Assembly (NCBI RefSeq): GCF_001427585.1
Contig: NZ_LMGY01000003.1
Location: 62,001 to 126,000 of the forward strand
Reading direction: 5' to 3'
Length of the DNA stretch: 64,000 nt
From: Pseudoxanthomonas sp. Root630
GTDB taxonomy: Bacteria; Pseudomonadota; Gammaproteobacteria; Xanthomonadales; Xanthomonadaceae
Positions 58,413 through 64,000 of this stretch are shown one piece after another (position 1 is the stretch's first letter; each line of letters begins with the position of its first letter). A program made the position numbers and the translations under genes. The notes below the pieces were generated by a model. The model did no database searches and was not told the DNA's origin. It saw only the letters and a program-made list of their open reading frames with translations.

Positions 58413-60740
58413 ATGGCCATCGACCCGTTCGAGCAGCTGCATCCAGGGATCCAACGCTGGGTATGGCAACAAGGATGGCCGGCCCTGCGCCAGATCCAGG
58501 CGCAGGCCATTCCGCTCGTGCTGGGGAGACAGAGTGATGTGGTGATCTCGGCGCCAACCGCCGGGGGCAAGACCGAAGCCGCTTTTCTGCCGATCATGAG
58601 TGATCTGGCGCAGTTCGAAGGCCCAGGACTGCGCTGTCTGTGCGTGTCGCCGCTGCGCGCCCTGATCAACGATCAGACCCGTCGCCTCACCTCGATGGCC
58701 GAGGCGGTGGATCTGCGTGTGCAGCCTTGGCACGGCGATGTGTCAGCTGGACGCGCGAGCTTCTGGAAGCGACCGGCCAATATCCTGATCACTACGCCGG
58801 AAAGCTTGGAGGCTCTGCTGATGCGTCGTGGCGCGCAATTCGGCGGCTTGCTGGGCGAGCTTCGCTATCTGGTTGTCGACGAGTTGCACGCGTTCTTCGG
58901 CAGCGAACGCGGGGCCCAACTGCGCTCGCTGCTCCAGCGCGTGGAACGCCTAGTGCCCCATCCCCTGCCCCGTATTGCCTTGTCGGCCACCTTGGGAGAG
59001 CCGGCGCGCGCCGGCAACTTCTTGCGTTCGCGGGGAGGATTTCCATGCCAGATGCTGACTACGGCCTCCGACGGCGGTGAGCTGCGCTTGCAGGTGCGCG
59101 CCATCCAGCAGCGACGAGAGCATGACGGAGGCCCAATGCCCACCATGAAGGCCGCTGGGGATGCGGTAGAGAAGCTGCTTGCCCAGATCGCACGCCAGCC
59201 GATGGATGAGCGGGTGCAGCTGCCGGCCCCGCCTGAGACCTTTGAGGAACTGGAGGACAACGAGCAAGCACCAGCCGATCGCTACACGACCGCGCTGGAC
59301 GAGATTGCGGACCACCTGTTCGAACGCCTGCGGGGCGAGAGCCATTTGGTGTTCGCCAATGCGCGTGCGCAGGTGGAGATCGTGGCCGACCAGCTGCGTG
59401 AGCGCGCTGAAGGTCGTGCGCTACCCAATGAGTTCTTTCCGCATCACGGCGCGTTATCACGCGAACTGCGTTTGAGTGTGGAGGAACGGTTGCGGGAAGG
59501 TAAGCTGCCCACCACGGCCGTGTGCACGTCCACGCTGGAGATGGGCGTGGACCTGGGCGATGTCGTATCGGTGGCCCAGATCGGCCCGGCACCCTCGGTG
59601 GCGGCTCTGAAACAGCGCATTGGACGCTCCGGACGCCGCCCGGGTCAGCCGCAGATCCTGCGCCAGTATGTCGTCCTGCCAGCCCTGACCTCACGCAGTC
59701 ATTCCGTGGACTGGCTGCGCTTGAGCCTGCTGCAAGCTATCGCGGCGATCGAGCTGATGCTGGCTGGGCGCTTCGAGCCTCCGATGCAGGAAGACCTCCA
59801 TCTATCGACCCTGGTCCAACAGATCCTGTCATACATCGCGCAAAGCGGCGGCGGCTGTACGGCGGCCGAGCTGTACCGGGAACTGTGTCAGCGCGGCGCA
59901 TTCTCCAACATCGATCAAGCCATGTTCGCCGAGGTGTTGAGATCGTTGGGGAGCGCGCAGCTCATTGAGCAGGTCAATGATGGCAGCCTGCTGCCGGGCG
60001 CGGTCGGTGAGCGGATCATGGAGCACTTCAGCTTCTACGCCACTTTCTTCACCCCCGAGGAGTACCAGCTGCTGTGCAATGGCAAGCGATTGGGCACGGT
60101 GCCGGTCATTGAGCCGCTCGTGCCGGGGCGTTTGATGCTGTTTGCCGGTCGGCGCTGGCGCATCCTGGAGGTTGATACCGAGGCTCGCGTTGTCCTGCTG
60201 GCGCCCTCCAAGGGGGGTAAACCTCCCAGCTTTGGTGGCGGTCCGCTGGGCGTACACCGCATCGTGCATCAGCGCATGCGACAGCTCCTTGAGGAGTCCT
60301 CCATACCGGTCTATCTGGACCCGCTGGCTCAGCAGGGATTGATGGACGCTCGCGAAGCCTACAACTTGTTCGGATTTGGCAAGAGTCCTCTGACAGCCTC
60401 TGGGGATGCCGTCTATCTTGCCCATTGGGCTGGACACCGGGTTGGCCTGGCCATCGCATTGTGGTTGCAGTGGCTGGAGGTGGAGGCCGTCAACGCTGGG
60501 TCGTTCGTAGAGTTGATTGGGCTTGTCGAAGAAGCTGTGCCTCAGCTGATCGAGTTGGCGCTGCAGCGGATACCCGCAGATGCGACGATCTTGGCGGCGC
60601 GCAAGGAAGGTTTGGAGCGGAACAAGTTCGACCAATTTCTGCAGCCTGAGCTACTGGTTCGTGGCTATGCGGCGGCCGAACTGGACCTAGACGGTGCGAT
60701 CGCTGTGATGAAGCAGTGGCACGAGGCACTGACTAAATGA
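58413..60740 (+). CDS. Lhr/BrxHI-like DEAD/DEAH helicase
   Basis: 775 residues. Superfamily 2 motifs: I APTAGGKT (47-54), II VDELHA (155-160), III SATLGEP (191-197), V CTSTLEMGVDLGD (371-383) and VI QRIGRSGRR (401-409). The C-terminal 350 residues resemble the winged-helix and DUF1998-less tail of Lhr-type BrxHI. The ATG is one base after the ATPase stop; an ATG nine codons upstream is possible. Predicted to move on or unwind DNA for the system. Confidence 0.9.
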   Translation: MAIDPFEQLHPGIQRWVWQQGWPALRQIQAQAIPLVLGRQSDVVISAPTAGGKTEAAFLPIMSDLAQFEGPGLRCLCVSPLRALINDQTRRLTSMAEAVDLRVQPWHGDVSAGRASFWKRPANILITTPESLEALLMRRGAQFGGLLGELRYLVVDELHAFFGSERGAQLRSLLQRVERLVPHPLPRIALSATLGEPARAGNFLRSRGGFPCQMLTTASDGGELRLQVRAIQQRREHDGGPMPTMKAAGDAVEKLLAQIARQPMDERVQLPAPPETFEELEDNEQAPADRYTTALDEIADHLFERLRGESHLVFANARAQVEIVADQLRERAEGRALPNEFFPHHGALSRELRLSVEERLREGKLPTTAVCTSTLEMGVDLGDVVSVAQIGPAPSVAALKQRIGRSGRRPGQPQILRQYVVLPALTSRSHSVDWLRLSLLQAIAAIELMLAGRFEPPMQEDLHLSTLVQQILSYIAQSGGGCTAAELYRELCQRGAFSNIDQAMFAEVLRSLGSAQLIEQVNDGSLLPGAVGERIMEHFSFYATFFTPEEYQLLCNGKRLGTVPVIEPLVPGRLMLFAGRRWRILEVDTEARVVLLAPSKGGKPPSFGGGPLGVHRIVHQRMRQLLEESSIPVYLDPLAQQGLMDAREAYNLFGFGKSPLTASGDAVYLAHWAGHRVGLAIALWLQWLEVEAVNAGSFVELIGLVEEAVPQLIELALQRIPADATILAARKEGLERNKFDQFLQPELLVRGYAAAELDLDGAIAVMKQWHEALTK

Positions 60741-61007
60741 TCGCCGTACTCCGGATGCACGTCTGGGGTCCGAAGGTTCCCTTGATAACACAAGCCGTCT
60801 TGGAGTCGTACAAGCTTGGGATTCTCGGGTGTCTAGGCATTCTCTAAATGTCAGTAGATATCAGTGCGTTCCTAGATCAGTGAGCACTCGGGCACCCCTT
60901 TTACGGTAGATCCGTTGCAGCCGCGGCAGTGTGACGCGTGCTACCTACGCACCATCGCGCCCTGCCGCGGTGGGCGATTCCACCGCTGCGGAAGCCCCAG
61001 GTGAGCC

Positions 61008-62363
61008 ATGGATTCTTCTCAGGTACTTGCTCGTGACAGGTGGGTTATAGGCGTGGTGGAGCGAACCTCGCTGATCAAACTGGTTTTGTGGACGCATACC
61101 CTGCAGCATGATCCCGGCCGGTTGGATCTTTTGCTGCCGATGCAGGTTCACCTGGTCGCCCGCATTCGGCGTAATGAGGCTCGTCTGAGTCGGCTGAAAG
61201 CGTGTCGAGCTGATTTGGTCAGGGCGTTGAAGACGGGGCGCCCGGCCAAAGAGCACGCCAATGCGCTGCGTGGCGACCTGAATCAGGTCGAAGGCGCGAT
61301 AGGCCAAGCGCAGAGGCGACTGCGGATGTGGCGCAACTTTGGAGATGCCATCGCTCATATCTATCAGAACAAGTACTCACTCAAACATCTTTGCCTGGAT
61401 GCCGAAACCAATCACCTGAAGCCGTCAGCGGGTAGTCTGTCCGGGAAGACTGGATTCGCCAATGAATGGGCTTTGCTTAAGCAGGCACTGGAGCACGGCG
61501 TGCCCGCCGTCCTATGCGACTTGACGAATGTCTTGCGATTCGGCGATCTGTGCTTGTTGGCAGGGCAGGAGCCGTTCGTGATGGAGTGCAAGAGCAGCGC
61601 TCGTTTGAATAGTCGGGGTAAACGTCAGGCCATCCAGCAGAAAAAACTGATGGACTTCCTAGCCAACGATGGAGCAGTCGAGTATGCCGGGATGCCTAAC
61701 GTTACCCGGCGAGCACTAGCGACGCAGGAAGTGACGTACAGCGCGCAACTTGATGCATGCATCACTGCCTTCGGCACGGACGCCTGTGCGCCTGTCAGCC
61801 CAGAACCTGGGTTGACCTACACCCTCCTGCATGCTGACATCACCCGACACGAGCTGCAGGCACTTGTTAACGAACCGCCATTAAGCACGCTCTCATGGCT
61901 TGTTGACGGTACCGACGAGCACTGGTGCCTGTTCTATCCATTCCTGCTGTCGCTGTCGCCCGCCAACGCATTGACCTTCTTATCTGGAAGTTTGTTGCTG
62001 CTGGTCCAGATCAACCTGGACGTGCTTTGTGCTTGCTTCGCGACCCATGGGGTGACGGCGAAGCCACTTCTGGATGGGGAACACGCTTTGGAACTGACGC
62101 GAGTGGGTAAGCCGCCCAGCGAAGGCATCTTCTGGCTGTCTGAGCGTCTGCTTGCTCGCATCGTATTCGAGCAACAGTCCTTGACCTGGTTTGCGGCCGA
62201 ACATGCCCGTTGTCTGACCGAGCCCTTCCCGGCCCCGCCGGGTGGCTGGAGGGAGGCGGTCCCGCCGGTTTTTATTCGCGACAAGTTGGATCGCGCCTTG
62301 GCTGATGACTTGCCACCAGCAGCAGTGGGATCATCTGGTCCCGAGATCGAACAGCAGGATTGA
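61008..62363 (+). CDS. PD-(D/E)XK-type nuclease candidate linked to the TerB operon
   Basis: 451 residues; strong start with AGGTGAG before the ATG. Residues 176-195 read LRFGD (Asp180) then twelve residues to VMECK (Glu193, Lys195), with Glu153 in a preceding helix (NEWALLK): the signature of a restriction-endonuclease fold. A Gln/Lys-rich helix follows (RQAIQQKKLMDFLAND). An N-terminal helical half with a long charged segment (ARIRRNEARLSRLKACRADL) is unlike known nucleases. It lies 267 bases after the helicase on the same strand, likely the effector of the system. No family name is assigned. Confidence 0.75.
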   Translation: MDSSQVLARDRWVIGVVERTSLIKLVLWTHTLQHDPGRLDLLLPMQVHLVARIRRNEARLSRLKACRADLVRALKTGRPAKEHANALRGDLNQVEGAIGQAQRRLRMWRNFGDAIAHIYQNKYSLKHLCLDAETNHLKPSAGSLSGKTGFANEWALLKQALEHGVPAVLCDLTNVLRFGDLCLLAGQEPFVMECKSSARLNSRGKRQAIQQKKLMDFLANDGAVEYAGMPNVTRRALATQEVTYSAQLDACITAFGTDACAPVSPEPGLTYTLLHADITRHELQALVNEPPLSTLSWLVDGTDEHWCLFYPFLLSLSPANALTFLSGSLLLLVQINLDVLCACFATHGVTAKPLLDGEHALELTRVGKPPSEGIFWLSERLLARIVFEQQSLTWFAAEHARCLTEPFPAPPGGWREAVPPVFIRDKLDRALADDLPPAAVGSSGPEIEQQD

Positions 62364-62493
62364 TCAGTGATCTGGTGAAGACTTTCCCTGCAATTTTGAA
62401 AGGAATGAGCCCAATGATCGAGCCGGAGCCTAGCGCCTCAGAAGGTCTTCGCCCTACCCGATCGGGCGCCGAACTAAGGGTATGTCGCATCAA

Positions 62494-62880
62494 CTAGTGC
62501 ATGGTCAGCTTATGCCAGTAAGGGGAAACGGGCGGTGGAGGAAAAACGGTACCCAAGTATGATTTCTTCCAGCATCGGGAACGCTCGTTGTCTACATCCG
62601 TGTAATAGCCGACGATCTTTCCCGATTTATCGATCTCAAGAATCTGAACTAACGGTCCCGTGGCTTTGAAATAGCAGCCGTCGCGCTCGTCGAGTTTATG
62701 GCTGTTGTTGAACTCTGCCCATTCGGTCGCGTAGGCGGCGGAAACATCTGGGAGCTCAGCCCGCTGAGCGTCAGCGCGCTCATTGGCTTCGGCGAAGCTT
62801 CTCGCCCTCTGCGCGCAAAGAAGAACAGGGGCTGCGAGAAGCATGGCAAAAACTACGAGCCTGGTTCGATCAGACCTCAT
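62494..62880 (-). CDS. Secreted small protein behind the Rhs fragment
   Basis: 128 residues with a signal peptide (RSDRTRLVVFAMLLAAPVLL then Cys). The start at 62880 gives a normal signal; a start at 62928 directly abuts the previous stop and would add 16 residues. Mature part has a two-Cys pattern (DGCYFKATG; RSRCWKKS). Position behind an Rhs toxin tip allows an immunity role, untested. Confidence 0.6.
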   Translation of the reverse strand: MRSDRTRLVVFAMLLAAPVLLCAQRARSFAEANERADAQRAELPDVSAAYATEWAEFNNSHKLDERDGCYFKATGPLVQILEIDKSGKIVGYYTDVDNERSRCWKKSYLGTVFPPPPVSPYWHKLTMH

Positions 62881-62928
62881 GCGGATACTCTGCTTGTAGG
62901 ATGAGAGTCTAGCAAGGTGCAGGTTCAT

Positions 62929-63261
62929 CTACTTGGATCTCCGGCGGCTCTTGTCTTTGATCATGAAAGCGAGTGAAGCAATCGCACAGCAAAAGAACAC
63001 GACTCCGCTGCCTACATAGACCCATCCTGAAATTGAATCCGGACGTCGAACCCAAACTTGAGTGATCTGATCAAGCATCGCGACCAGGGCGACAACGAAC
63101 GCAACTGTTCCGATGGCGCCGGATGCTCTAACTGCCATGTGATAGCTAGTCTTCCCACGAAATCCGAGCCACAGAGCATAAAGATTGAGGGCAAGGAAGA
63201 GAGGGGAAAGTAGTACTGGAATCAATTGAGGTGTCATGGCTTGCAACTCGGTGATGGGCAC
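62929..63261 (-). CDS. Small multi-pass membrane protein, candidate immunity protein
   Basis: 110 residues with three to four hydrophobic segments ([59 protein letters not shown]) and a basic tail RRRSK. It overlaps the Rhs end by 28 bases and is followed directly by the secreted-protein gene. Membrane immunity proteins usually protect against membrane-acting Rhs toxins (inference). Confidence 0.65.
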   Translation of the reverse strand: MPITELQAMTPQLIPVLLSPLFLALNLYALWLGFRGKTSYHMAVRASGAIGTVAFVVALVAMLDQITQVWVRRPDSISGWVYVGSGVVFFCCAIASLAFMIKDKSRRRSK

Positions 63262-63956
63262 CAGTCGTATCCAAACCCGCCCCTTCCGAACAATGAGTCG
63301 TAAGTAGCTCCTCCAAAAACTGGGCCTGCGCCGTTCTCTGCGAAAACCCTGTCATGGAAACCTCCAACATCGGTGACGCGATCCAACATCCTGGGGTTTT
63401 CGCGTGTGGCACCCTTCAGCGCATTGGCATGCGCGCGGGCAAGCCCAACCCGAATGGCCTCCATCTTCTTCTCCATGTCCGCGCGCGCCGCTTCGCAAGT
63501 CTTCTCTTTCGTTCTCTCTAGAATCGAATTCGAGAGTCTCGTGTTTGTTATGTTTGACAGGAAGCCTATATTTGAGGCTACTTCAAATGCGCGTGCCGCA
63601 TACTTGTCGCCGCCGGCCGCCGCCGCCTGATAGTACAAACTCCAGTTTCCGGCATCAGCATATGCTTGCTCAGTGGGCGTAACCCAGCAGCCGCGCTGAT
63701 CGCATGCCAACCCTGTGCTATCAGTGAAGCTAATAGGATTTCCCCCTACGTACGCGTAAGTGTTGAGACCTCCCTCCAGGCCAATCGGATCGCTCTGCAG
63801 GTAGCGCCCAGTAGAGGAATCGTAGTAGCGAGCCATGTTGTACCAGTGGCCGGTTTCCTGGTCGTAATACTGACCAGGAAATCCCAGGTTATAGCCGCCG
63901 ATCGTATCGATTGGTACGCCCCCGCTTTCGTAGACGGTTAGGGGCTTTGTTTTGAG
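63234..63956 (-). pseudogene. Orphan Rhs core end with a C-terminal toxin tip
   Basis: The frame reads [19 protein letters not shown], then [20 protein letters not shown] and [20 protein letters not shown], the Rhs-associated core repeat end, followed by about 150 residues of unique toxin sequence that ends PSPSCKP. An in-frame TAA at 63957-63959 cuts it off from any full-length Rhs in this frame; the first ATG is at 63836. The tip is therefore an orphan or a relic of a displaced toxin. The toxin class is unknown. Confidence 0.7.
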
Positions 63957-64000
63957 TTAACCGCCTCAAACATCATTGGCGCAAGGCCTCCCAGATGTCC

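Noticed and set aside
54528..60740. A classical BREX locus.
   Set aside because: Only BrxD-like and BrxHI-like parts are present. No PglX methylase, PglZ phosphatase, BrxC or BrxL is within the window, and the TerB protein is not a BREX member.
50340..64000. A CRISPR array, integrase or transposase that would explain the island.
   Set aside because: No regularly spaced repeats, and no tyrosine or serine recombinase or DDE transposase reading frame could be found here. The dif-like sites remain the only mobility signal.

Overview
The window is chromosomal DNA of a GC-rich gammaproteobacterium of the Xanthomonadaceae (Lysobacteraceae), most likely Pseudoxanthomonas or a close relative. The main reasons are a complete xanthomonadin-type aryl polyene pigment cluster, a copLAB copper-resistance locus of Xanthomonas type, and the order yfgM-bamB-der. 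The genus is inferred from protein flavour only; no search was possible.

Layout. 1-24,200 is a housekeeping backbone: yfgM end, bamB, der, moeA and a rhodanese-MoeB fusion (molybdenum cofactor), an AraC/SDR divergent pair, ltrA-like, a Kef-type antiporter, folD, guaB-guaA-tadA (purine and tRNA editing), orn, a MscS channel, and the divergent pair ppsA / ppsR (PEP synthase and its regulatory kinase/phosphorylase). tRNA-Ala(GGC) and tRNA-Glu(TTC) with promoter and terminator follow at 24,250-24,550.

24,640-40,983 is one co-oriented run of 18 genes, mostly overlapping by 4 to 14 bases. It makes an aryl polyene lipid: aromatic starter (ammonia-lyase, AMP ligase), two ACPs, ketosynthases and a chain-length factor, reductase, dehydratases, thioesterase, acyltransferases, glycosyltransferase, and LolA/MMPL/lipoprotein export parts. 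The AMP-ligase reading frame is broken by an apparent one-base insertion near 27,499. Three small secreted-protein genes follow (41,008-42,515).

42,564-49,190 is a copper-resistance block: CueR with a copper P-type ATPase, a DUF411 protein, then copL-copA-copB. Glucokinase (glk) ends at 50,339.

50,340-64,000 is an accessory region with lower GC and many orphan genes. Right at the glk stop codon lies a dif-like XerC/XerD site, and a second one in the opposite orientation lies at 52,203. They bracket a small cargo module (SseB-like, BPSL0761-like, antitoxin-like, decayed DUF1016 nuclease). Beyond this come small unknown genes, a RES/Xre toxin-antitoxin pair and, divergent from it, an operon of a membrane-anchored TerB_N/TerB/TerB_C protein, a BrxD-like ATPase and an Lhr/BrxHI-like helicase, followed by a gene with a PD-(D/E)XK nuclease signature. 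This reads as a DNA-processing anti-phage system that shares two parts with BREX but lacks its methylase and phosphatase within this window. The window ends in an orphan Rhs toxin tip with two small genes behind it, one of which may encode immunity.
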